This document shows positions 1-5,849 of a stretch of 14,650 nucleotides of DNA, piece by piece; position 1 is the stretch's first letter; each line of letters opens with the position of its first letter. Made by a program: the position numbers and the translations under genes. This DNA is from Bacilli bacterium (GTDB taxonomy: Bacteria > Bacillota_I > Bacilli_A > RFN20 > UBA1709): assembly GCA_028694305.1 (NCBI GenBank), contig JAQUTO010000009.1, positions 1 through 14,650 on the forward strand, given 5' to 3'. A model generated the notes under the pieces. It did no database searches, was not told where the DNA came from, and worked only from the letters and a program-made list of their open reading frames with translations.

Positions 1-977
1 GACAGCGATTGATTGAGCTGCGAAAGCTTCGTTAGCTTCAATGAAATCGAGATCATCAACTGTCCAGCCAGCTCTCTTAAGAGCCTTTCTGAAGCTTCGA
101 TAGGACCAACGCCCATGATTTCTGGACGGCAGCCTGTTGTACCATGAGAAACGATTGTTGCTAATGGTTTAATGTGTAATTCTTTAGCTTTTTCTTCGGA
201 CATAATGACTAAGAAAGCAGCGCCATCATTGATACCTGAAGCGGAAGCAGCTGTAACACGGCCATCTTTCTTGAAGCATGGCTTTAGTTTAGAGATACCT
301 TCGTATGTGCAGCCGTATTTAATAAATTCATCTTTATCAATAACGACGTCACCTTTTTTGCCTGGAATAACGACTGGAACGATTTCGGAATCGAAATAGC
401 CAGCTTTTTGAGCAGCTTCTGCTCTGTTTTGTGAACGAACTGAGAACTTATCCATTTCTTCACGTGTGATATGCCATTCATCACAAACATTTTCAGCTGT
501 AACACCCATATGATAATGATTGAAGACATCAAATAATCCATCATAAAGAAGTGTGTCTTCCATAGGTGTAGGGCCCATTCTTGCGCCCCAGCGTGCTGCT
601 GGAACAATATAAGGAGCTCTTGACATATTTTCGGTACCACCACATAGAATGATTTCAGCATTCTCTGTTTGAATTTGTTGAACGCCTAATGATACTGATC
701 TCATACCTGAACCACAAAGAATATTGATTGTGACAGCAGGAACCTCGACTGGGCAACCTGCGCCAAGTGTGATTTGACGTGCAATATTTTGGCCTAAACC
801 AGCGCTTAAAATATTACCACAATAGACTTCTTCAATTTGATTTGGCTTTAAGCCAGCTCTTTTAATAGCTTCTTTTGCTGCAACAATACCAAGTTGGACT
901 GCTGAAACATTTTTGAAAGCGCCACCAAAACTTCCGATAGGAGTTCTGACAGCAGAAACGATTACTACTTTTTTCAT
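1..977 (-). pseudogene. Acetyl-CoA C-acetyltransferase, copy 1 (partial, frameshifted)
   Basis: This is the 5' part of a thiolase gene that would condense two acetyl-CoA into acetoacetyl-CoA. It starts at ATG 977-975 behind GGAGGGG (985-991). The N-terminus MKKVVIVSAVRTPIGSFGG and the nucleophile Cys88 (NILCGSGMRS) are intact. Aligned with copy 2 (1246-2421), the only indel is one missing base between 84 and 91, near residue 296 (expected EASRKALKRAG). Beyond it the frame is wrong but stays open to the window edge, so His348 and Cys378 of the family cannot be assessed. Without the indel, the correct frame would read on through DLDFIEANEAFAAQS. The loss could be real inactivation or a base error; near-identical tandem copies also invite misassembly. 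Family assignment is very secure; pseudogene status is moderate. Confidence 0.72.
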
Positions 978-1010
978 TAATTTTCCCCTCCATTTTGTTT
1001 ATAATGAAAC

Positions 1011-1029
1011 ACATTCTATGTTCGAATGT
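1011..1029. promoter_or_regulatory. Inverted repeat over the copy 1 transcription start (candidate operator)
   Basis: ACATTC-N7-GAATGT lies just downstream of the -10 box at 1036-1041, so it would cover the transcription start on the minus strand. The same CATTC-N7-GAATG arrangement sits at 2453-2469 in front of copy 2. The position fits a repressor site. The regulator is not identifiable from this window. Confidence 0.5.
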
Positions 1030-1035
1030 ACTTTA

Positions 1036-1064
1036 ATTATATTCCCTTAAATACACAATATCAA
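1036..1064 (-). promoter_or_regulatory. Promoter of thiolase copy 1
   Basis: Read on the minus strand there is a -35 TTGATA (1064-1059), a 17-base spacer and a perfect -10 TATAAT (1041-1036). This is a near-consensus sigma-A promoter about 60 bases upstream of the ATG. Confidence 0.8.
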
Positions 1065-1082
1065 CCATTGATTTTCACTTAT

Positions 1083-1130
1083 TTTTATAAAATTCTTTTA
1101 TAAAAGGACAAAAAAAGAAAACGTTTACCA
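1083..1130. promoter_or_regulatory. Twin TTTTATAAAA palindromes plus LacI/CcpA-like site, copy 1
   Basis: Two perfect 10-base palindromes TTTTATAAAA (1083-1092 and 1096-1105) are separated by TTC and lie upstream of the -35 box. Further upstream, 1116-1130 reads GGTAAACGTTTTC on the minus strand, with the central CG and flanking A/T of a cre-like LacI-family operator but GG in place of the usual TG. The same order and spacing recur at copy 2 (2523-2569). The AT-rich palindromes could also act as an UP element. Confidence 0.45.
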
Positions 1131-1192
1131 AATCAAGAATTAATAAACGCCGAAATTCTCGACATTTTTGTGATTTATTAGATTGATCAAAC

Positions 1193-1221
1193 AAAAAAAC
1201 GAGGTGTTACCCTCGTTTTTT
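1193..1221 (-). terminator. Rho-independent terminator of thiolase copy 2
   Basis: The stem AAAAACGAGG (1195-1204) pairs with CCTCGTTTTT (1211-1220) around a 6-base loop. It lies 25 bases beyond the copy 2 stop codon. On the minus strand the hairpin runs into a T tract. It separates copy 2 from the copy 1 promoter, so the two genes are transcribed independently. Confidence 0.85.
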
Positions 1222-1245
1222 ATTGGTTGTTAAGATTTAAATTAA

Positions 1246-2421
1246 TTACTTCTCAACACAGATTGCTGTACCCATACCGCCACCGATACAGAGTGTAGCA
1301 AGACCCTTCTTACCATGGTTCTTATCCATAACGTTGAGTAATGTGACAAGAATTCTAGCACCAGAGCAGCCAATTGGGTGACCTAAAGCGATAGCGCCGC
1401 CCCAAATATTTGTCTTCTCTGCTGGAAGTTTTAAGTCATGGCAGACAGCGATTGATTGAGCTGCGAAAGCTTCGTTAGCTTCAATGAAATCGAGATCATC
1501 AACTTTCCATCCGGCTCTCTTAAGAGCTAGTCTGGAAGCTTCGATAGGACCAACGCCCATGATTTCTGGACGGCAACCAGTTGTCCCATAGGAGACGATA
1601 GTTGCGATTGGTTTAATGTGTAATTCTTTTGCTTTTTCTTCGGACATAACGACGAGCATTGCAGCACCATCATTGATACCTGAAGCGGAAGCAGCTGTAA
1701 CACGGCCATCTTTCTTGAAGCATGGCTTTAGTTTTGCTAGACCTTCTAATGTGCAGCCGTATTTGATATATTCGTCTTTAGCTACAACAATGTCGCCCTT
1801 CTTACTAGCAATAGTAACTGGAGCGATTTCGGAATCAAAGTAACCAGCCTTTTGAGCAGCTTCTGCTCTGTTTTGTGAACGAACTGAGAATTTATCTAGT
1901 TCTTCACGTGTAATATGCCATTCATCACAGACATTTTCTGCAGTAACGCCCATGTGGTAGTTATTGTAGATATCCCACAGACCATCGTGGACCATGTAGT
2001 CGACCATAGGTGTAGGACCCATTCTTGCGCCCCAACGTGTTGCTGGTGCGAGGTATGGGCATTGAGACATATTTTCTGTACCGCCGCAAAGAACGATTTC
2101 AGAGTTACCAGAAATAATTGATTGTGCTGCGATAGAAACTGATCTTAATCCTGAACCACAGACGACGTTAATTGTAACGGCTGGAACTTCAACTGGGCAG
2201 CCGACACCAAGTGTGACTTGACGTGCGACGTTTTGTCCAAGACCTGCTCCTAAAACGTTACCAATGTAAACTTCATCAATTTGTTCTGGCTTTAAGCCTG
2301 CTCTCTTAATAGCTTCTTTTGCTGCAACAACGCCTAGTTGGACAGCTGAGACACCTTTAAATGCTCCGCCAAAACTTCCGATAGGAGTTCTTGCTGCTGA
2401 TACGATAACAATCTTTTTCAT
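1246..2421 (-). CDS. Acetyl-CoA C-acetyltransferase (thiolase), copy 2
   Basis: This 391-residue protein is full length for a biosynthetic thiolase (thlA/atoB/phbA type), a cytoplasmic, usually tetrameric enzyme that condenses two acetyl-CoA to acetoacetyl-CoA and CoA. The catalytic residues are all visible: Cys88 (NVVCGSGLRS), the NEAFAAQ motif, His348 in GHPIG and Cys378 in CIGGGMGT. I chose ATG 2421-2419 because GGAGGGG (2429-2435) sits 7 bases upstream and the protein then begins MKKIVIVSAARTPIG as in the family. The frame is open 29 codons further up, but those codons cover the promoter. No HMG-CoA synthase or 3-hydroxybutyryl-CoA dehydrogenase gene lies within the window, so the pathway (butyrate, isoprenoid or acetoacetate metabolism) is not settled. 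A terminator follows at 1193-1221. Confidence 0.96.
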   Translation of the reverse strand: MKKIVIVSAARTPIGSFGGAFKGVSAVQLGVVAAKEAIKRAGLKPEQIDEVYIGNVLGAGLGQNVARQVTLGVGCPVEVPAVTINVVCGSGLRSVSIAAQSIISGNSEIVLCGGTENMSQCPYLAPATRWGARMGPTPMVDYMVHDGLWDIYNNYHMGVTAENVCDEWHITREELDKFSVRSQNRAEAAQKAGYFDSEIAPVTIASKKGDIVVAKDEYIKYGCTLEGLAKLKPCFKKDGRVTAASASGINDGAAMLVVMSEEKAKELHIKPIATIVSYGTTGCRPEIMGVGPIEASRLALKRAGWKVDDLDFIEANEAFAAQSIAVCHDLKLPAEKTNIWGGAIALGHPIGCSGARILVTLLNVMDKNHGKKGLATLCIGGGMGTAICVEK

Positions 2422-2452
2422 TAATTTTCCCCTCCAATTGTTAATAATGAAA

Positions 2453-2469
2453 CATTCTATCTTCGAATG
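2453..2469. promoter_or_regulatory. Inverted repeat over the copy 2 transcription start (candidate operator)
   Basis: CATTC-N7-GAATG is at the same place relative to the -10 box as the repeat at 1011-1029 of copy 1. Its survival in both copies, with different bases in the loop, argues for a protein-binding role. Confidence 0.5.
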
Positions 2470-2476
2470 CACCTTA

Positions 2477-2505
2477 ATTATAGACCCTAAATTTGACAAA
2501 TTCAA
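2477..2505 (-). promoter_or_regulatory. Promoter of thiolase copy 2
   Basis: On the minus strand a -35 TTGAAT (2505-2500) is followed by a 17-base spacer and the -10 TATAAT (2482-2477). It has the same geometry as the copy 1 promoter, with a slightly weaker -35. Confidence 0.8.
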
Positions 2506-2522
2506 CATTTCGTCTTGACTTT

Positions 2523-2569
2523 TTTTATAAAAATTCTTTTATAAAAGAGAGAATAGGTAAACGCTTACC
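2523..2569. promoter_or_regulatory. Twin AT palindromes plus LacI/CcpA-like site, copy 2
   Basis: TTTTATAAAAA (2523-2533) and TTTTATAAAA (2537-2546) are spaced by TTC. They are followed by GGTAAACGCTTACC (2556-2569), a near-perfect palindrome with central CG, typical in form of LacI/GalR-family operators. It differs from the Bacillus cre consensus mainly at the outermost bases (GG..CC for TG..CA). The element lies between the divergent thiolase and chrA-like promoters, so either could be its target. Confidence 0.5.
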
Positions 2570-2608
2570 TTAGAAAAATAAAAGAAACGTTGGAAATTGC
2601 GTGATTAT

Positions 2609-2637
2609 TTGTATTTCGAGTATTTTCATGCTAAACT
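2609..2637 (+). promoter_or_regulatory. Candidate promoter of the chrA-like pair
   Basis: TTGTAT (2609-2614), a 17-base spacer and TAAACT (2632-2637) preceded by TGC (extended -10) lie about 28 bases upstream of the GTG start. The match is moderate. Confidence 0.45.
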
Positions 2638-2665
2638 ATCAACGTACTAAATTGAGGAAATAAAT

Positions 2666-3205
2666 GTGCGAAAAAACTTAGAATTATTTTGGTCTTTCTT
2701 TAAATTAGGCTGTGTCACCTTTGGTGGTGGACTAGCAATGATGCCCCTTTTACAGAAAGAAGCTGTCACTAAAAAGGGTTGGGTTACCAATGATGATGTG
2801 GTAGATTTTTATGCTATCTCGCAAACTATCCCCGGAATTGTGGCGGCTAATGTCGCAACAATGGTAGGCCATCGAGTTAATAAATTTTGGGGTTCACTCT
2901 TCTCTTTATTAGGGATGATTACCCCTTCCATAATTGTGATTTGTATAGTGGCCGCTTTACTCAAGCAGTATCAGGATGTAGTTTGGATTCAAAACGCCCT
3001 AAAAGGGATCAATATTGCTGTCATTGTTTTATTACTAAGCATGATTATCAAGATGCATAAAAACATCTTTGATGTTTTAACTTTTCTAATTGCCCTGGCC
3101 GCTTTTGTCTTAATCTCGTTCTTTAATGTTACTCCGACATTAGTCATTATTGGAGCCGCAATTCTCGGTATGCTCTTTTATCGAAAGAAGGTCATGAACC
3201 CATGA
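2666..3205 (+). CDS. Chromate-transporter-family protein, first half-size subunit
   Basis: This is an integral membrane protein of 179 residues. It matches the single-domain form of the CHR family (PF02417), in which two short genes together correspond to one long ChrA. The signature LGCVTFGGGLAMMPLL (14-29) and the segment around TIPGIVAANVATMVG (54-68) are typical, followed by several hydrophobic helices up to residue 170. The start is GTG 2666 with GAGG (2654-2657) 8 bases upstream; the ATG at 2664 is in another frame. The stop overlaps the next gene as ATGA, so the pair is probably co-translated. Family members export chromate, but many homologues in anaerobes have no shown substrate, so the substrate here is an inference. 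Confidence 0.88.
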   Translation: MRKNLELFWSFFKLGCVTFGGGLAMMPLLQKEAVTKKGWVTNDDVVDFYAISQTIPGIVAANVATMVGHRVNKFWGSLFSLLGMITPSIIVICIVAALLKQYQDVVWIQNALKGINIAVIVLLLSMIIKMHKNIFDVLTFLIALAAFVLISFFNVTPTLVIIGAAILGMLFYRKKVMNP

Positions 3206-3762
3206 GTTTAATCATGTTATTTTTGACCTTCTGTTATGTGGGTTTATTTACCATTGGTGGTGGCATGGCTGCCATCCCTTTAATTGAAAACGTTTGTGTT
3301 AGTAATGGTTTAACTACCGTAACTGAATTTTATCAAATGGTGGCAATTTCCGAATCAACACCAGGCCCAATTGGCATTAATATTGCTACTTATGCTGGTT
3401 ACATGAGTCAAGGCGTAGCTGGTGGAATTGTCGCTTCTTTGGGTTTAATTACTCCACCATTTATCATTTGTGTTTTACTGATAAAACTCCTCGATAAATA
3501 CAGTAAAACTCCACTTGTTAAAGCCATGTTTGTCGGTTTAAGAGCTGTTATAATTGGTCTAATTTGCACTGCTTTACTCTCAATTGCCAAGATTTGTTTA
3601 GTTGATGTTTCTTTATTTACCACTTGGGATCAAGTTTGGAATATTTTTAATTGGAAAGCTTGGATCATATTAGTCGTTATCGCCTTCCTTTATTTCAAAT
3701 TTAAAAAACACCCACTCCTTTATATTGGGTTGGGTGCTGTTCTAGGTATCTTAATATTATAA
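3202..3762 (+). CDS. Chromate-transporter-family protein, second half-size subunit
   Basis: This is the partner of the preceding gene, 186 residues, with the same architecture: a glycine-rich entry motif YVGLFTIGGGMAAIPLI (12-28), a conserved STPGPIGINIATYAGY (52-67) and multiple membrane helices, the last near the C-terminus. The two halves align with each other (FGGG/IGGG, IPG/TPGP, NVATMVG/NIATYAG). This fits the known model of short CHR pairs that work as a heterodimer of two opposed domains. The gene begins inside the stop of its neighbour (ATGA, 3202-3205) and ends two bases before the axis of a strong hairpin terminator begins. Substrate is unknown; chromate or another oxyanion is possible. 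Confidence 0.88.
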   Translation: MSLIMLFLTFCYVGLFTIGGGMAAIPLIENVCVSNGLTTVTEFYQMVAISESTPGPIGINIATYAGYMSQGVAGGIVASLGLITPPFIICVLLIKLLDKYSKTPLVKAMFVGLRAVIIGLICTALLSIAKICLVDVSLFTTWDQVWNIFNWKAWIILVVIAFLYFKFKKHPLLYIGLGAVLGILIL

Positions 3763-3791
3763 AAGGGAGAATTAATTCTCCCTTTCTTTTT
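3762..3791. terminator. Bidirectional terminator between the chrA-like pair and the lipoprotein gene
   Basis: AAAGGGAGAA (3762-3771) pairs perfectly with TTCTCCCTTT (3776-3785) around TTAA. A T-rich tract follows on the plus strand and A/T bases follow on the minus strand. It serves the convergent genes ending at 3762 and 3790. Confidence 0.85.
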
Positions 3792-4536
3792 ACTTAATTG
3801 TTCCGAGTAAAGTAACTTCCATATCAACGCCATTATAACTTGCATTGAATAACATGGAAAGTCCACTTAATTGTTTACTCTTATAAGTGAAGCCCATAAC
3901 TGGATCTTCCTTTAAGGTAATGCCTTGCAAACCAAATTGACCAATTAATTCCATAAATTTTGATTGTAAGACATCGATATAATAAGTTGTCTCACCATTA
4001 TCCTCTAAAACTCTAATCTTGGAGAAGTCTTCACTTTTCATCCCAGCTAATTCGGCTAGTAATGATTGTTTCACAACTTCAGCATCATTAGTTTTGATTA
4101 AGGAATTCATGAGTGTTGGCTCACTCGCTTCAATTAACTTAATTGAACCATTTAATAAAGAAACCTCTTCAGTCGAGACGGTCATGGTTGAACCATTTCC
4201 AGAACTCTTCATCATATTAGAAACTTTCATTGGTGAAGTTAGATTTAAAACCATTTCAGTCGAGGCATCATCGCTCCCCCAATTTTTGGTGACATAAGAG
4301 CCATCCAAACTTAGAGTAACAACTGAAACCTTAGCGGAAGCTTTAACGCTCATATCGATATTACCTAAATCTTTAAAAGCAACCGCGTTGACTGTTTCGA
4401 TTATCTCCTGTTGTTTGCTAGAATCAGTGACAACTGAGGCTTTATTAACGTTACTCGCTACGCCTGTTCCGCCACCGCACCCAACTAGGGCTAGCATTGC
4501 TAATGCTGTTAATGATATTTTAAGTATATTTTTCAT
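3790..4536 (-). CDS. Lipoprotein of unknown function
   Basis: The protein has 248 residues. It starts with a lipoprotein signal peptide: a short basic start, a hydrophobic core, and the lipobox LVGC with the lipidated Cys at position 20, followed by glycines. The mature part should sit on the outer face of the membrane. It is rich in Ser, Thr, Val and Leu, with alternating short strands (for example ASAKVSVVTLSLDGSY and TTYYIDVLQSKFMELIGQFG). This resembles lipoproteins with a LolA/LppX-like or DUF6612-like beta fold, but I do not recognise a defined family and this comparison is only a shape argument. The ATG at 4536 has AGGAGG about 9 bases upstream. The gene has its own promoter (4558-4586) and is monocistronic. 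Confidence 0.8.
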   Translation of the reverse strand: MKNILKISLTALAMLALVGCGGGTGVASNVNKASVVTDSSKQQEIIETVNAVAFKDLGNIDMSVKASAKVSVVTLSLDGSYVTKNWGSDDASTEMVLNLTSPMKVSNMMKSSGNGSTMTVSTEEVSLLNGSIKLIEASEPTLMNSLIKTNDAEVVKQSLLAELAGMKSEDFSKIRVLEDNGETTYYIDVLQSKFMELIGQFGLQGITLKEDPVMGFTYKSKQLSGLSMLFNASYNGVDMEVTLLGTIK

Positions 4537-4557
4537 AAATAAGTCCTCCTAAATTTG

Positions 4558-4586
4558 ATTATACCGAGGCCAAAATACAAAATCAA
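4558..4586 (-). promoter_or_regulatory. Promoter of the lipoprotein gene ending at 3790
   Basis: On the minus strand a -35 TTGATT (4586-4581), a 17-base spacer and a -10 TATAAT (4563-4558) precede the gene with a very short leader of about 15 bases. The -35 box directly abuts the stop codon of the P-loop gene at 4587. Confidence 0.75.
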
Positions 4587-4889
4587 CTATTTGTCTAAAT
4601 CCTCGATTTCATTTTTGTCATCTTTGTTTAAGGTTAGTGCCCCTAACTTTAACTTTGTTAGATGTTCAAAGACTAAATCAATTTCATCAACATAAACTTC
4701 TTTAATCTTTGGGTCTAATTGATCGAGTGAGACTGGTAATGGTATTTGATACCCATACCCCTTGGCTTTAGTTAAAAGTCTTTCTACTCGAGCTTGGGTT
4801 TCACAAAGAATTGGAACCCGATTCATCGCTGATAATTCTAACAAACGCTTGGTCTTACCACTGGAACGACTGCCGAGAATAATTTTCAT
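4587..4889 (-). CDS. Small P-loop NTPase-like protein
   Basis: This 100-residue protein begins almost immediately with a Walker A motif, GSRSSGKT (6-13), including Lys12 and Thr13. VYVDEID (65-71) is a good Walker B candidate with Asp68 and Glu69. The C-terminal 20 residues are acidic and charged. It is far shorter than thymidine kinase, ABC or AAA+ proteins with similar motifs, so it may be a minimal nucleotide-binding protein or a remnant. The ATG at 4889 has GGAGGGG 5 bases upstream, and the gene begins 15 bases after the pseudouridine synthase, so the two are surely co-transcribed. I do not recognise a named family; a link to RNA or ribosome function is only suggested by position. Confidence 0.72.
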   Translation of the reverse strand: MKIILGSRSSGKTKRLLELSAMNRVPILCETQARVERLLTKAKGYGYQIPLPVSLDQLDPKIKEVYVDEIDLVFEHLTKLKLGALTLNKDDKNEIEDLDK

Positions 4890-4904
4890 AGTTTCCCCTC
4901 CTGA

Positions 4905-5849
4905 TTATCTAAATAATCTATTGAAACTTAGTGGAATCGAAGTCTTAATCAAAATCTTCTTTTTAGTAAATGGATGGATAAATTCGAGTTTAGAAGCATG
5001 TAATCCTAATCTTTTTAGTGGATTTGGCACCTTTTCTCCATATTTATCATCACCAATAACGGGATTACCCTTCTCTGAGAAATGCACCCGAATTTGGTTC
5101 TTTCTCCCAGTATGAAGTTTAACTTCAACTAAACTATAATCCCGATTTGTCTTAAGAACTTTATACTCAGTAATGGCTTCCTGCCCTAACTTCTTGTTAG
5201 TGGTGGAATACATTAATTGGGCATTGTTTTGTTTGAGCCAAGTATGAATTGTCCCCGAACTTGGTTTCATTTCACCAACAACAATTGCTATATATTCACG
5301 TAATGTGACATTCTTATTCCAATCTTCTTGTAACATATCTTTGAACTTCAAAGACTTAGAGAAGATTAATACTCCACTTGTTTCTTTATCTAACCGATGG
5401 ACAGTATAAATGTGACTCTTTTTATCAAGTTGACGAGCATAATCACTGACCATCCGATAAGCGGTATTTCTATCTTCCCTATCACTCGCTATTGAAAGAA
5501 GTCCCGCCGGTTTATTAATCGCAATAAAATCATCATCTTCATAAATGATTTTAAGTGATCCTTTCATTGACTCTTGAATAATTGGAGTTTTAGAAATTCT
5601 CACCACTTGTTTCATATGCAAAGGATAGTCGAATTGAGAGACAGAAACTCCATCGACTAAGATCTTTTTATTAGATAATAAATGTTTAATATTATTCCTG
5701 GATTGATGAGGAATAGTCGCAATTAAAAATTCAAGCAATGGGCCTGCTTTCTTGACCACATATTCTTGATCCCACTTATCATGATAAGCAGGTTTACTAT
5801 ATTTGGGACGTTCCTTTTTAGAACGACTAGTTGTCGATTTTTGATACAT
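4905..5849 (-). CDS. RluA-family pseudouridine synthase
   Basis: This cytoplasmic enzyme should isomerise specific uridines in rRNA (or tRNA) to pseudouridine. After a basic N-terminal tail it has an S4-like RNA-binding segment (about 35-85, LLSNKKILVDGVSV). The RluA catalytic domain follows with INKPAGLLS, the hallmark HRLDKETSGVLIFSK with catalytic Asp at 154, and later HTGRKNQIRVHF and LGLHASKLEFIHP. At 314 residues it has normal length. I prefer ATG 5849; the frame is open to a TTG at 5864, and neither start has a strong ribosome binding site. The start lies 23 bases inside the preceding lipoprotein gene, so translation is probably coupled. RluD/RluB-like substrate specificity cannot be told from sequence alone. 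Confidence 0.9.
   Translation of the reverse strand: MYQKSTTSRSKKERPKYSKPAYHDKWDQEYVVKKAGPLLEFLIATIPHQSRNNIKHLLSNKKILVDGVSVSQFDYPLHMKQVVRISKTPIIQESMKGSLKIIYEDDDFIAINKPAGLLSIASDREDRNTAYRMVSDYARQLDKKSHIYTVHRLDKETSGVLIFSKSLKFKDMLQEDWNKNVTLREYIAIVVGEMKPSSGTIHTWLKQNNAQLMYSTTNKKLGQEAITEYKVLKTNRDYSLVEVKLHTGRKNQIRVHFSEKGNPVIGDDKYGEKVPNPLKRLGLHASKLEFIHPFTKKKILIKTSIPLSFNRLFR

Larger units (their letters stand above)
1..2569. repeat. Tandem duplication of the thiolase gene and its promoter
   Basis: Positions 1-1130 and 1444-2569 are two copies of the same unit in direct orientation. The offset is 1443 before the indel at about position 88 and 1444 through the rest of the coding region. Similarity continues past the start codons through the ribosome binding site, the -10 and -35 boxes and further upstream elements to about 1130 and 2569. 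Identity is patchy: 1-61 equals 1444-1504 and 223-290 equals 1667-1734 base for base, while other stretches differ at many third codon positions. Confidence 0.9.

Noticed and set aside
172..399. Plus-strand open frame, and a related one at 1616-1843
   Set aside because: Both are antisense shadows of the same part of the two thiolase copies; their mutual similarity only reflects the duplication.
284..661. Minus-strand open frame of 125 codons inside thiolase copy 1
   Set aside because: It is in another frame than the clear thiolase reading and has no family-like sequence.
1131..1192. Possible small RNA or gene between the copy 1 promoter and the terminator
   Set aside because: No promoter pointing into it, no stable fold and no open frame of useful length were seen.
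2422..2508. N-terminal extension of thiolase copy 2
   Set aside because: The extra 29 codons span the promoter and the ribosome binding site, and do not resemble thiolase N-termini.
2664..2666. ATG as start of the first chrA-like gene
   Set aside because: It is out of frame with the membrane protein; the GTG at 2666 is the in-frame start with proper spacing to GAGG.
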